From Aquibaculum sediminis (GTDB lineage: Bacteria > Pseudomonadota > Alphaproteobacteria > Kiloniellales > DSM-21159): DNA of 64,000 nt. The notes under the pieces were generated by a model that was not told where the DNA came from, made no database searches, and saw only the letters and a program-made list of their open reading frames with translations. Shown here one piece after another: positions 17,812-29,378 of this stretch. The position numbers and the translations under genes were made by a program. The number at the start of each line of letters is the position of its first letter. Position 1 is the stretch's first letter. The stretch lies in the NCBI RefSeq assembly GCF_040712085.1, contig NZ_JBFCVK010000001.1:310001-374000 (forward strand), read 5' to 3'.

Positions 17812-19377
17812 CTACAGGCCCCGTGCCCGCCTCAGCGCCGCGCGGTCGGCCTCGAAATCGGCGAAGCGGGCTTCGAGGCGCCATTGCAGGCGCGCCTTGT
17901 GATTGCCCTCTAGGAAAGCGCCACAGGCCGCGTCCGTTGCGGCACCGCCCAGGGGCACGGCGGCGCAAGCCTCGACCGGGGTGAAGGCGACGGGATCGGC
18001 CCAGAGGCTCTCGCCCTCGACAAAGGCGTGGAGCACGGCGTTGCGCGAGAGCGCGACCAGGTCGGCGTAGCTTAAGTCGTAGGTCTCCACGGCGCGGCGG
18101 TACTCGTGGGTCAGGTCGCCGCGGCTGAGCCCCTCGTCGTCGGTGGAAAGGGTCAGGGGGACGCCGTACGCGCGATAGGTTTCGAAGGGATGCTCCGCGC
18201 CCTCCACTTCCAGGATCTGGGCGTTGCTGGTGAGGTTGATCTCCACCGCGATACGATCCTCCGCCATCTGCATCAGGAGCCGTTCGGCGTCGCGCTCATG
18301 GGCGATGGAGACGCCGTGGCCGATGCGCGTCGCGCCGGCAACCTCGATGGCCTGGCGCATGTGGCTGCGCAGGTGGCGCGGATGCACCAAGCCCAGCTTC
18401 AGCTCGCCAGCGTGCAGAGCCACGGGTGCCTGGCCGCGGAGCGCCGCCAGCTGGCCCAGCTGGCGCATCTGCGTCTCGTAGGTGGTCAGCGTGACGTGGT
18501 CGTCCTCCGGCGCGACCAGGTTCAGCCCGACGATCCGCGGATCGGCCTCGATCAGCAGGTAGGCGAGGAGGGACTGGGCGTAGACCTGCTCGGGCGGGAA
18601 CGTCCGGATCACCTGCGCCAGGTAGCGGACCTCAACCTCACAGGCCGGTGCAGCGGACTGCGGGCAGCCGAAGCGATCCGCCAGAGTGGCCTCCATGCGG
18701 TCCAGCCGGGCCGAGCCGCGCGGCACCAGCTCCTCGATGCCGGCAGCCAAAAGCGCCTCATAGAGGGCATCGAAGTCGGGCTGCGGCCCGATCTGGCGGG
18801 CCAGAGCGCGCGCGGAGCCCATTTCCGGCGAGAGCATCAATTCAAGGTAGCCGACCTCTTGCTCGGCGGCGTGCCAGACCGCCTCCGCCAGCATGTCGCC
18901 GTCGCGACCCGCCTCGTCGAAGCGGAAGAAGCTGCGGAAGAACTGCTCGTGGCCCGAGGCGGCAGTGTGTCCGGGAACGAAGTTGCGCATCGACCAGGCG
19001 TCGATCAGCGCATCGCGCGAGATCAACCCGTCCGACAGGGCCGCCGCCAGCGTGGGACGCCCGGAGCGCGCATCGCAGGGCGGGCCTACGGCAGAGAGGC
19101 TTTCCAGATCGAAGCAGACGCCGTCGGCCAGGCCCCAGTCGATGAAGTCTTCGGCGTAGATGGCACCGGAGAGGTGATTGTGCAGGTCGCCGCCCTTGGG
19201 GAAGGCCTGCAGGAACATGCGCAGTTCCACCGGCGAGCCCTTGACCCGCTCGAACTCCGTCGCCGCGACGGAAGCGCTCTGCGGTCCGAGGGCGGACGAC
19301 GACGCTCCCGTCCCCGCACAGCCCGCCAATACGCCCAGCCCGGCGGCCAGCAGCGCCGCCCCAAGCAAGCCTCGCAT
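17812..19377 (-). CDS. Adenosine deaminase-like lipoprotein
   Basis: Predicted zinc-dependent deaminase of adenosine or a related purine, exported as a lipoprotein. It is 521 residues with lipobox 'GVLAGC' near residues 16-21. The deaminase signature is complete: zinc-binding HNH in 'GGDLHNHLSGAI', 'ALHAGELKLG', 'RIGHGVSIAHE' and 'LSTDDEGLSR'. Classical Add is cytoplasmic and about 340 residues; this one is longer and exported, like secreted ADGF-type enzymes. GGAGG eight bases upstream fixes ATG 19377, since the alternative TTG contains that site. A role in salvaging external nucleosides is inferred. Confidence 0.88.
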   Translation of the reverse strand: MRGLLGAALLAAGLGVLAGCAGTGASSSALGPQSASVAATEFERVKGSPVELRMFLQAFPKGGDLHNHLSGAIYAEDFIDWGLADGVCFDLESLSAVGPPCDARSGRPTLAAALSDGLISRDALIDAWSMRNFVPGHTAASGHEQFFRSFFRFDEAGRDGDMLAEAVWHAAEQEVGYLELMLSPEMGSARALARQIGPQPDFDALYEALLAAGIEELVPRGSARLDRMEATLADRFGCPQSAAPACEVEVRYLAQVIRTFPPEQVYAQSLLAYLLIEADPRIVGLNLVAPEDDHVTLTTYETQMRQLGQLAALRGQAPVALHAGELKLGLVHPRHLRSHMRQAIEVAGATRIGHGVSIAHERDAERLLMQMAEDRIAVEINLTSNAQILEVEGAEHPFETYRAYGVPLTLSTDDEGLSRGDLTHEYRRAVETYDLSYADLVALSRNAVLHAFVEGESLWADPVAFTPVEACAAVPLGGAATDAACGAFLEGNHKARLQWRLEARFADFEADRAALRRARGL

Positions 19378-19464
19378 CGACCGTCCCTCCCCCGCCAAGC
19401 GACCCCAGTCAGTATCGCCGGGAGGTGCGGCCTTCGCAAGAGCAGTGCCCGCCCGCGAGCCGGC

Positions 19465-21594
<2,130 letters not shown>

Positions 21595-21722
21595 GTCCTT
21601 GCTCCTTCCGCCAGGCAGGGTGCGGCGCCAGACCAGAGCCGCATCACGACTGACGAAACGAGGAGGGCCGGCAAGGGTTCCGGCAAGCGCCTCAGGGGTG
21701 TACCGATCGGTCAGCTATCGCG

Positions 21723-23105
21723 TCATTCGACGTCGGCTGGCAGCCCCACGCTGTCCAAGGCCGCGCTCTGACGGGCGGCGAGTTTGTTGACATCGAAATC
21801 GGCAATAAGATCATGAAATAAGCGGTACCAGTTGATCTCGGCATTCAAGTGCATGAAGACCGATCCCAGTCCCACCGCAGCACGGTCCATGAGTACGAAC
21901 TCCCGCGGCGGCTTCACACCGCCCAGACGGCGCAGCTCCTTATGCACGCGGCTTGCGGTCTGCGCGCCTTGAGCGCCGCCTGAGCCTTCCATGATGGGCT
22001 GGCTGCGATCCTGCAACAGCGGCCCGTAGATGAATCGCGCCCAGATGTTGAGGGCGTCCACCAGTTCCGCGTTGTCCCCGGCCTGCTCGAACCCCCAGGT
22101 GCGATAGGCATGGATCGCCAGCTCGCGATCATCGTCCCTGATGGCCTTGTAGAGGTCGATCACGCCTTCGACGAAGCTCGGCTTGAAGATGCGAATACAG
22201 CCAAAATCCAACAGGTTAACTGAGGCATCCTCATTCACGGTGTAATTGCCCAGATGTGGATCACCGTGGATGACGCCATAGTAGTAGAAAGGCGTGTACC
22301 AGGCGCGGAACATGTTGTAGGCGACCTGATTGCGCAGCTCCTGGTCGGGATGCGCTGCGATGTAATCCAGCAGCCGCTGGCCCTCGAGCCAGGTCATGGT
22401 GAGCAGCCGCGGCGTGGTGAGCTCCATGACCGGCTCGGGCACATGGACTTTCGGCTCTTCCGCCAGCAAGTGACGGTAGAGCAGCATGGAGCGCGCCTCG
22501 CGCTCATAGTCGAGTTCCTCCTTCAGGCGCGCCGTCAGCTCCTTGTAGATGTCGGAGGTATCGATCGCGGAATCGTACTGACGATAGGCGGCAAAGGCCC
22601 AGCGCAGTTGCTGCACGTCGGCTGCCACGGCCGAAGCCATGTCCGGGTACTGAAGTTTGCAGGCCAACTTGCGGCCGCCCTGCTCCGCGCGGTGAACCTG
22701 CCCAAGTGAGGCCGCTGCAGCCGCCTCGCGCTCGAAGCTGTCGAAGCGCTTCTCCCACCCCGGCCCCAGTTCCGTACGCATGCGTCGGCGCACGAAGGGC
22801 CAGCCCATCGGCGGTGCGTTGGACTGCAGCTGCCGCAGTTCCTCGGCGTACTCCCGCGGCAGGGCGTCGGGAATTGTGGCGAGGATCTGCGCTGCCTTCA
22901 TCAGCGGACCCTTGAGACCGCCGAGCGCCGCTTTCAACTCCGAGGAATGACGGCCGCGGTCGATCTTCCGGCCGAAGACGCGCGCGCCGGCCAACTGCGC
23001 CGCCAAAACCCCGACTTCGCTTCCCACTTTCGCATAGCGGCGCAAGCGTCCGCTGAAGCGGGCACTTTCGTCATCAAAACCCTTTTCGTTGTCGAGATCG
23101 CTCAT
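21723..23105 (-). CDS. ABC1/UbiB family atypical kinase
   Basis: A 460-residue protein-kinase-like protein of the ABC1/COQ8/UbiB family, associated with quinone biosynthesis and lipid handling. Seen: the Ala-rich loop in 'AAAASLGQVHRAE', the ATP-binding Lys in 'KLACKLQYP', 'HGDPHLGNY' and 'LLDFGCIR'. The family signature KxGQ reads KAAQ here ('GPLMKAAQIL'). Unlike UbiB it lacks clear C-terminal transmembrane helices. It has a good ribosome binding site (AAAGGA). No other ubiquinone genes are nearby, so I do not assign ubiB. Confidence 0.85.
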   Translation of the reverse strand: MSDLDNEKGFDDESARFSGRLRRYAKVGSEVGVLAAQLAGARVFGRKIDRGRHSSELKAALGGLKGPLMKAAQILATIPDALPREYAEELRQLQSNAPPMGWPFVRRRMRTELGPGWEKRFDSFEREAAAAASLGQVHRAEQGGRKLACKLQYPDMASAVAADVQQLRWAFAAYRQYDSAIDTSDIYKELTARLKEELDYEREARSMLLYRHLLAEEPKVHVPEPVMELTTPRLLTMTWLEGQRLLDYIAAHPDQELRNQVAYNMFRAWYTPFYYYGVIHGDPHLGNYTVNEDASVNLLDFGCIRIFKPSFVEGVIDLYKAIRDDDRELAIHAYRTWGFEQAGDNAELVDALNIWARFIYGPLLQDRSQPIMEGSGGAQGAQTASRVHKELRRLGGVKPPREFVLMDRAAVGLGSVFMHLNAEINWYRLFHDLIADFDVNKLAARQSAALDSVGLPADVE

Positions 23106-23179
23106 GGAGGTCCTTTAAGGGAAGGTTGCAGGTGCCATGGCGGGCAACAGCGCCCACGTCGACGGGCCCGGGCGGCCGG

Positions 23180-24988
23180 TCAGCGCTCCATGGCTTCCAG
23201 TTCGTCGATCATGCTCTCCACCACGCCCAGGCCCTTGCGCCAGAAGGCCGGGTCGGAGGCGTCGAGGCCGAAGGGTGCGAGGAGTTCCTTGTGCCGCTTG
23301 CTTCCGCCCGCGGCGAGAAGCTCGAGGTAGCGCTGGGCGAAGCCCTCATGCGCCTGCTCGTAAACAGCATAGAGGGAGTTCACCAGACAGTCGCCAAAGG
23401 CGTAGGCGTAAACGTAGAAGGGCACATGCACGAAGTGCGGCACGTAAGCCCAGTAGATGGCGTAGCTCTCATCCAGGGTGAAGGCCGGGCCGAGTGCCTC
23501 CGTCTGGGTTTCCATCCAGTGCCGACCCAGGTCTTCCGGCAGCAACTCGCCCTGGCGCCGGGCGTCATGCACCCGCTCCTCGAAGCGGTGGAAGGCGATC
23601 TGCCGCACGACGGTGTTCAGCATGTCCTCCACCTTGCCGGCCAGCATGGCCTTGCGCCTGGCCGGATCCTCGGTCTTGGCCAGCAGCGCCCGGAAGGTCA
23701 GCATCTCCCCGAACACGCTGGCCGTTTCCGCCAAGGTCAGCGGCGTGTTGGACAGGAGATGCCCCTGGCGTTCGCCGGCAAGCACCTGGTGCACGCCATG
23801 GCCCAGTTCATGCGCCAGGGTCATGACGTCGCGCACCCGCCCCTGATAATTCAGCAGGAGATAGGGATGGGCCGAGGGGACGGTAGGATGCGCGAAGGCT
23901 CCTGGCGCCTTACCGGAGCGCGGCGGCGCGTCGATCCAGTCGTTGTCGAAGAAGCGCTGCCCCACGGCCGCCAGGTCCGGTGAGAAGGCGGCATAGGCAT
24001 CCAGCACCGTCTGGCGCGCCTCGTCCCATGGAATACGTCGGTCGTCGCTTTCGGGCAGCGGCGCGTTGCGGTCCCAGAAGGACAACTTGTCGAGGCCGAG
24101 CCAGCGCGCCTTCAGAGTATAGTAGCGATGGGACAGGCGCGGGTAGGACTCCGCCACCGCCGTGACCAGCGCATCGACCACCTCGTCCTCGACGAGATTT
24201 GCCAGATTGCGCGAGGACACCGGCCGCGGGAAGTCGCGCCAGCCGTCCTCGATTGCCTTGTCCTTGGCCAGGGTGTTGGTGATCAGAGAGAACAGGCGCT
24301 CCTGCCCCTTCAGCCCGGCGCCGAAGGCCAGGCCCGCGCGTTGGCGCAGATCACGGTCGCGCGACGTGAGCTTGTCGAGGATTTCCGTTTCCGAGAGCTG
24401 CGCTCCGTCCAGATCAAAACGCATTGCACTCATCGTTTCGTCAAACAGACGGGTCCAGGCGGCGCGCCCCGTTACATGCTTCTCATGCAGCACCCGCTCC
24501 ACCGCATCCTCCAACTGGTGCGGACGCCAGGCGCGCTGATCGCGCAGCCAGGGAGCCCAGCGCGCCAGCGCCGGATCGGCAAGCTTGTCCTGCAGTGCCT
24601 TCTCATCAATGCGGTTCAGCTCCAGCGCAAAGAACAGCAGGTGCGTGGAAATACCCGTCACACGCTCCTGAATCGCCTGATAGAAGCGCCCATTCTCCGC
24701 CCGGCTCATATCGCCGGCATAGGTCAGATGCGCATAGGATGCGATGCGCCCCAGCTGCTCCTGGATGCGCTCATACTCTAAGATGGCCGTCGCCAGGGCG
24801 GCACCGTCACTGTCGCTCAGCCGCCCCTGCCATTGCGCCTCGAACGTCCGGGCCGCGCCCTCTGCCTCTGTGAGGTCGCGCTCCAGTTCCGGAGAGTCCG
24901 TCGCCGGGTAGAGATCGTTCAGATCCCACTCGGGCAAGGGTCCAAGTTCTGCTTCGGGCGTGCTCTCTGACTGTGCGACGTCGCTCAT
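23180..24988 (-). CDS. pepF: Oligoendopeptidase F (M3 family metallopeptidase)
   Basis: Cytoplasmic zinc peptidase that cuts short peptides. It is 602 residues from ATG 24988, which has GGAG four bases upstream. The active-site motif is HELGH ('LAHELGHGVHQ'), with the downstream zinc-ligand Glu in 'ETASVFGEML'. The frame extends 30 codons further upstream but lacks support. It is divergent from the acyl-CoA ligase gene across a 125-base gap. Confidence 0.93.
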   Translation of the reverse strand: MSDVAQSESTPEAELGPLPEWDLNDLYPATDSPELERDLTEAEGAARTFEAQWQGRLSDSDGAALATAILEYERIQEQLGRIASYAHLTYAGDMSRAENGRFYQAIQERVTGISTHLLFFALELNRIDEKALQDKLADPALARWAPWLRDQRAWRPHQLEDAVERVLHEKHVTGRAAWTRLFDETMSAMRFDLDGAQLSETEILDKLTSRDRDLRQRAGLAFGAGLKGQERLFSLITNTLAKDKAIEDGWRDFPRPVSSRNLANLVEDEVVDALVTAVAESYPRLSHRYYTLKARWLGLDKLSFWDRNAPLPESDDRRIPWDEARQTVLDAYAAFSPDLAAVGQRFFDNDWIDAPPRSGKAPGAFAHPTVPSAHPYLLLNYQGRVRDVMTLAHELGHGVHQVLAGERQGHLLSNTPLTLAETASVFGEMLTFRALLAKTEDPARRKAMLAGKVEDMLNTVVRQIAFHRFEERVHDARRQGELLPEDLGRHWMETQTEALGPAFTLDESYAIYWAYVPHFVHVPFYVYAYAFGDCLVNSLYAVYEQAHEGFAQRYLELLAAGGSKRHKELLAPFGLDASDPAFWRKGLGVVESMIDELEAMER

Positions 24989-25113
24989 GGTGCTCCGCTT
25001 ATCGTGGCTTGGTGGCAGGGACTTTGGCATATAGTCGCAGGGCCAAAGCGAACCAAGGGTGGATGCCCTGCGGCGCACCCTGCGCCAACAAGGCGCGGGG
25101 AGAAAGGGAGGAC

Positions 25114-26901
25114 ATGGACTACAAGAACGCAGCCAACCTGCCCGCTGTCTTTTTTGAACAGGCAGAACGCCTCGATAGCCGCCCCTTTCTCTGGGCGAAA
25201 CGCGAAGGCCGATATCAGCCTCGGACCTGGGCAGAGGTCGCTGCGGAGGTGCGCCGGGTGGCGGCCGGCCTCTCGACGGTTGGCGTCAAGGCCGGCGACC
25301 GGGTGCTGCTTGTCTCGGAGAACCGGCCGGAATGGTTCATCGCAGACTTCGCCATCATGGCGCTGGGCGCCATCACGGTGCCCGCCTACACCACCAATCG
25401 TGCGAGCGACCACCGGCATATCCTGGCGGATTCCGGCGCCTGCTGTGCCATCGTTTCCACTGCGCAACTGGCCGTCCCGCTATGCGAAGCCCTCCCGGAT
25501 GCGCCGGACTGCCGGCATCTGGTCACCATCGAGGAAGCGGCAGCACTGGACGGCCCCTGGAGCAATCATGCCTGGGGCGAGCTGGCCGGACCTGAGGAGG
25601 CCACGGCGGAAATCGTAAAAGCCGCATCCAATATCGCCCGGCATGAGCTGGCCTGCATCATCTACACCTCGGGCACGGGCGGTGCGCCCAAAGGGGTGAT
25701 GCTCAGCCATGGCAACATCCTGGCCAACTGCCTTTCGGCCTACGACCTGCTCGACGAGTACGGCATCGGCGAGGAAATATTCCTGTCCTTCCTCCCGCTG
25801 TCCCACTCCTACGAGCACACCGCGGGCCACATCTTCCCGGTCACAATCGGCGCCCAGATCTACTATGCCGAAGGTGTGGAAACGCTGCTGACCAACCTGG
25901 CCGAAGCGCGGCCCACGATCATGACCGCGGTGCCCCGGCTCTATGAGGCCATGTACCAGCGCATTCACCGCGGTCTACGCAAGGAACCCGCTTTCAAGCA
26001 GCGTCTCTTCGCCGCCGCCGAGCGCATTGGGCGCAAGCGCTATACGGACCCGAACAGCCTCACGCTCTGGGAAAGAGTTTTCGACCTCGCCCTGGAGCGT
26101 CTGGTGCGCGACAAGGTGCGGCAGCGTTTCGGTGGCCGCTTGAAAGCAATGATCTCCGGCGGCGCTCCCCTCAACCCGGAGATCGGCCTGTTCTTTCATG
26201 CCCTTGGCCTGCGCATCCTTCAAGGCTACGGCCAGACCGAAGCTTCCCCAGTGGTCAGCGCCAACCGCCCCTTCAAGATCAAGATGCACAGCGTTGGCCC
26301 ACCGCTGAAGGGGGTCGAGGTCGCATTGGGCGAGGATGGGGAAATCCTGGTGCGCGGAGAACTGGTCATGCAGGGCTACTGGCACGACCAGGCCGCCACG
26401 CAGGCCACACTGCGCGACGGTTGGCTGCACACCGGGGATATCGGCAGCATCGACGCCGACGGCTACATATCCATCACCGATCGAAAGAAGGACATCATCG
26501 TCCTGTCAGGCGGTGACAATATCTCTCCGGCCCGCGTCGAGGGGAAGCTGTCGCTGCAGCCCGAGATCGGACAAGTCATGGTGATGGGCGATCGGCGGCC
26601 CCATCTCGTCGCCCTCATCATCCCCGACGAAACCTGGCTCCAGGAATGGGCGCGCAGCAATGGCAAGCGGGGCGACCTGGAGGCGTTGTTCGATGACCCG
26701 TCGCTGCGTAAATCCATTTCCGAAGCTGTGGAGCGGGTCAACGGCGAGGTGTCGAACATGGAGAAGGTGCGCCGCTTCCTGATCGCCCCGGAACCGCTCT
26801 CGGTCGAGAACGGCATGATCACGCCCACACTCAAGGTGCGGCGCCACGTCGTGCGCGCTGCCTTCAGCGAAAAACTCGAGGCTTTGTACGAGCGAAAATA
26901 G
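25114..26901 (+). CDS. Long-chain fatty acid--CoA ligase (AMP-binding)
   Basis: Activates fatty acids to acyl-CoA through an acyl-AMP intermediate. It is 595 residues with the P-loop 'YTSGTGGAPKGVM', 'GYGQTEASPV', 'GWLHTGDIGSID' and 'DRKKDIIVLSGGDN'. The length and spacing fit the FAA1/long-chain branch rather than the acetate or aryl branches. The start follows GGGAGG closely. It stands alone; the chain-length preference cannot be read. Confidence 0.9.
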   Translation: MDYKNAANLPAVFFEQAERLDSRPFLWAKREGRYQPRTWAEVAAEVRRVAAGLSTVGVKAGDRVLLVSENRPEWFIADFAIMALGAITVPAYTTNRASDHRHILADSGACCAIVSTAQLAVPLCEALPDAPDCRHLVTIEEAAALDGPWSNHAWGELAGPEEATAEIVKAASNIARHELACIIYTSGTGGAPKGVMLSHGNILANCLSAYDLLDEYGIGEEIFLSFLPLSHSYEHTAGHIFPVTIGAQIYYAEGVETLLTNLAEARPTIMTAVPRLYEAMYQRIHRGLRKEPAFKQRLFAAAERIGRKRYTDPNSLTLWERVFDLALERLVRDKVRQRFGGRLKAMISGGAPLNPEIGLFFHALGLRILQGYGQTEASPVVSANRPFKIKMHSVGPPLKGVEVALGEDGEILVRGELVMQGYWHDQAATQATLRDGWLHTGDIGSIDADGYISITDRKKDIIVLSGGDNISPARVEGKLSLQPEIGQVMVMGDRRPHLVALIIPDETWLQEWARSNGKRGDLEALFDDPSLRKSISEAVERVNGEVSNMEKVRRFLIAPEPLSVENGMITPTLKVRRHVVRAAFSEKLEALYERK

Positions 26902-27134
26902 TGCTGCTTCACTGTCTCCTTCAGATGACTTGCGAACTTGGTTGAACCACATTGGCAAACTCACGTTCGCGCCAGGCGAGAGTCGGTGACCCACTTGTCA
27001 CAGCGCTTTCATATCTTGGTAAACTTGCTCTATCATTCTTCCCCAGGGGCCGGGCTTTGGGGGATCGGACGATACGCTCGACTACTCAGCCGGGTTCTGA
27101 GCGTTTATCGCCTTAACAAAACGGGGAGACATTC

Positions 27135-28166
27135 ATGTCCAGTCATCGCAGGGGCGGGCTTTTCCGCTCGCTGATCGCCGGAACGGCCATTGCCGCCGTC
27201 GCCGGAATCGCAGCGGCACAGGCCGACTCCATCACCGTCTACACCTCCTATGAAGAAGACGAGCTGGCCGCCTTCCTCAACCGTATGGAAGAAGATCTGC
27301 CCGATCTGGAAGTCAACGTTCTGCGCCTGTCCACCGGTGATCTGCATGCCCGCATCCTGGCCGAGGCCGGCAATCCCCAGCACGATGTGATCTGGGGCTG
27401 GGCTGTCACCTCCATGGTCGATCCGCGCATCCAGGACATGCTGGAGCCCTACGAGCCCGCGAACATCGACCGCGTGCCCGAGCGCTTCCGCGATCCCGAC
27501 GGGCGCTGGTTCGCCGTGACCGGCTACATGGGCGCTTTCTGCGTCAACAACATGGTCCTGGAAGACAAGGGCCTGCCCATGCCCAGCTCCTGGGAAGACC
27601 TGCTGGATCCGGTCTACGAGGGCGAGATCGTCATGCCGAACCCGGCCAGCTCGGGCACCGGCTACCTGCAGATCGCGTCCCTGCTGCAGATGAAGGGCGA
27701 GGAAGAAGGCTGGGAGTTCCTGCGCGCCCTCGACAAGAACATGGCGCAGTACATCAAGAGCGGCTCGCGCCCCTGTAACGTCGCCAGCCAGGGCGAGTAC
27801 GCCATCGGCGCCTCCTTCGCCCTGCGTGCCATCAAGAACATCAACGAGGGCTATCCCATCACCATGGTGCTCCCCTCCGAGGGCGCGGGCAACGAACTGG
27901 AAGCCCACGGCCTGATGGCGAGTTCCGATAACAAGGACGCCGCCAAGCGCTTCCTCGACTGGACACTGAGCGACGCGGCCGTGGACGAATACTACGACTG
28001 GAAGGAGATCGTGACGGTCTCGGGCGGCAGCATCCCGCAGAACTTCCTGGACGCCGGCTTGCCGGAAGACATCGGCGCGGTGATGTACGACATGGATTTC
28101 GCCTGGTCGGCGGAAAACCGTGATCGCATCCTGGAGCAGTGGCAGGCCGAGTTCGAGTCCGAGTAA
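27135..28166 (+). CDS. ABC transporter periplasmic binding protein, 2-aminoethylphosphonate/Fe(III) type
   Basis: Periplasmic receptor of the ABC importer encoded by this and the next two genes. It is 343 residues with a signal peptide ending near AAAQA (about 26-30), then 'ITVYTSYEEDELAAFL'. 'PSSWEDLLDPVYEGEIVMPNP' and 'SSGTGYL' are typical of the cluster that holds 2-aminoethylphosphonate binders (PhnS/AepX type) and ferric-iron binders (FbpA type). The phosphonate sub-branch is favoured because of the partner genes, not from identified ligand contacts. The 233 bases upstream hold no recognised regulatory element. Confidence 0.85.
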   Translation: MSSHRRGGLFRSLIAGTAIAAVAGIAAAQADSITVYTSYEEDELAAFLNRMEEDLPDLEVNVLRLSTGDLHARILAEAGNPQHDVIWGWAVTSMVDPRIQDMLEPYEPANIDRVPERFRDPDGRWFAVTGYMGAFCVNNMVLEDKGLPMPSSWEDLLDPVYEGEIVMPNPASSGTGYLQIASLLQMKGEEEGWEFLRALDKNMAQYIKSGSRPCNVASQGEYAIGASFALRAIKNINEGYPITMVLPSEGAGNELEAHGLMASSDNKDAAKRFLDWTLSDAAVDEYYDWKEIVTVSGGSIPQNFLDAGLPEDIGAVMYDMDFAWSAENRDRILEQWQAEFESE

Positions 28167-28195
28167 GGCTCGATACCACCGTTCGTTCCGCAGCC

Positions 28196-28223
28196 CGGGT
28201 GGAGGCCACAGCGCCTCCACCCG
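28196..28223 (+). terminator. Intercistronic stem-loop after the binding-protein gene
   Basis: An 11-bp perfect stem, CGGGTGGAGGC pairing with GCCTCCACCCG, closed by the six-base loop CACAGC. It begins 30 bases after the binding-protein stop and has no T-run. Such hairpins between a binding-protein gene and its ATPase gene usually stabilise the upstream message or partly attenuate read-through, giving excess receptor. Confidence 0.7.
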
Positions 28224-28313
28224 CTGCTTGCTTGAACCGTGAGCAAGCCGGCCGAGCGGCCACTCGATCCTCCCAGCAGCAGAGCGTCCCTACCTTCTTC
28301 CTGGAGCCCCCTT

Positions 28314-29378
28314 ATGTCCCTGCGCATTCGCGAGGTCGTGAAGCGATTCGGCAATCTGACCGCGCTCGACGGCGTTTCTCTCGACATCGATGCCGGTGAG
28401 TTCGTCTGTTTCCTGGGCCCCTCGGGCTGCGGCAAGACCACGCTGCTGCGTGTCGTTGCCGGATTGGAGCAGGCCGATGGCGGCGAGGTGTTGCTGGACG
28501 ACCGCGATCTCATCGCGGTGCCGGCCCGTCTGCGCAACTTCGGGGTGGTTTTCCAGTCCTACTCCCTCTTTCCCAACATGACGGCGGCCCGCAACGTGGC
28601 CTACGGCCTCGAATGCCGGCGCTGGCCGAGAAACCGCATTGCCGAACGGGTGGACGAGATGCTGCGCGTGGTTGAGCTTGCCGACCAGGCGCAGAAGTAT
28701 CCGCCGCAGATGTCCGGCGGTCAGCAGCAGCGCATCGCCCTGGCCCGTGCCCTGGCGCCCGATCCGTCGCTGCTCCTCCTCGACGAGCCGCTCTCGGCGC
28801 TGGATGCGAAGGTGCGCGAGGATCTGCGCCTGGAGATCCGGGCGCTGCAGCAGCGCCTTGGCATCACCACCATCATGGTCACCCATGACCAGGAAGAGGC
28901 GCTGACCATGGCCGACCGCGTCGTCGTCATGCGCTCCGGGCGCATCGAGCAGGTCGGCTCTGCCCATGAACTCTACCAGAAGCCCGAGACGCGTTTCGTC
29001 GCCGAGTTCATCGGCCGCATGAATGTCCTGCCCGTGGACGGCCCCGTGGACGGCAGTGCGGACGCCCTGCGCTTCGCCGGACACCCGCTGCAACTGGAAA
29101 GCCCCACATCCGGCCGCACTCCGGCCGTGCTCGGACTGCGCCCCGAAGAGATCCGACTGTCCAGCGCCACCGGCACCGGGACTCCCAACAGCCTTCCGGT
29201 GTGCGTGCGACAGATGATCTTTCTCGGCAACATCACCCACCTCGTTCTGGAAGTGAACGCCGACACCCCGCCGCTGGTTGCCGAAGTCCACGCCGGCAAT
29301 GGCCCGCCCTTGACCGAGGGGACAGTGCTGCAGGCCGAACTCCCGGCCGCCGCATTGCGGGTGCTGGAATGGCGGTGA
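28314..29378 (+). CDS. ABC transporter ATP-binding protein (2-aminoethylphosphonate/Fe type)
   Basis: Nucleotide-binding subunit, 354 residues. Walker A is GPSGCGKTT (35-43), the signature is 'MSGGQQQRIALARAL' and Walker B 'LLLLDEPLSALD', with a switch 'VTHDQEEAL'. The ~120-residue C-terminal TOBE-like domain starts after 'VAEFIGRMNVLP'. ATG 28314 has GGAG seven bases upstream. It overlaps the permease start by ten bases, indicating coupled translation. Confidence 0.93.
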   Translation: MSLRIREVVKRFGNLTALDGVSLDIDAGEFVCFLGPSGCGKTTLLRVVAGLEQADGGEVLLDDRDLIAVPARLRNFGVVFQSYSLFPNMTAARNVAYGLECRRWPRNRIAERVDEMLRVVELADQAQKYPPQMSGGQQQRIALARALAPDPSLLLLDEPLSALDAKVREDLRLEIRALQQRLGITTIMVTHDQEEALTMADRVVVMRSGRIEQVGSAHELYQKPETRFVAEFIGRMNVLPVDGPVDGSADALRFAGHPLQLESPTSGRTPAVLGLRPEEIRLSSATGTGTPNSLPVCVRQMIFLGNITHLVLEVNADTPPLVAEVHAGNGPPLTEGTVLQAELPAAALRVLEWR

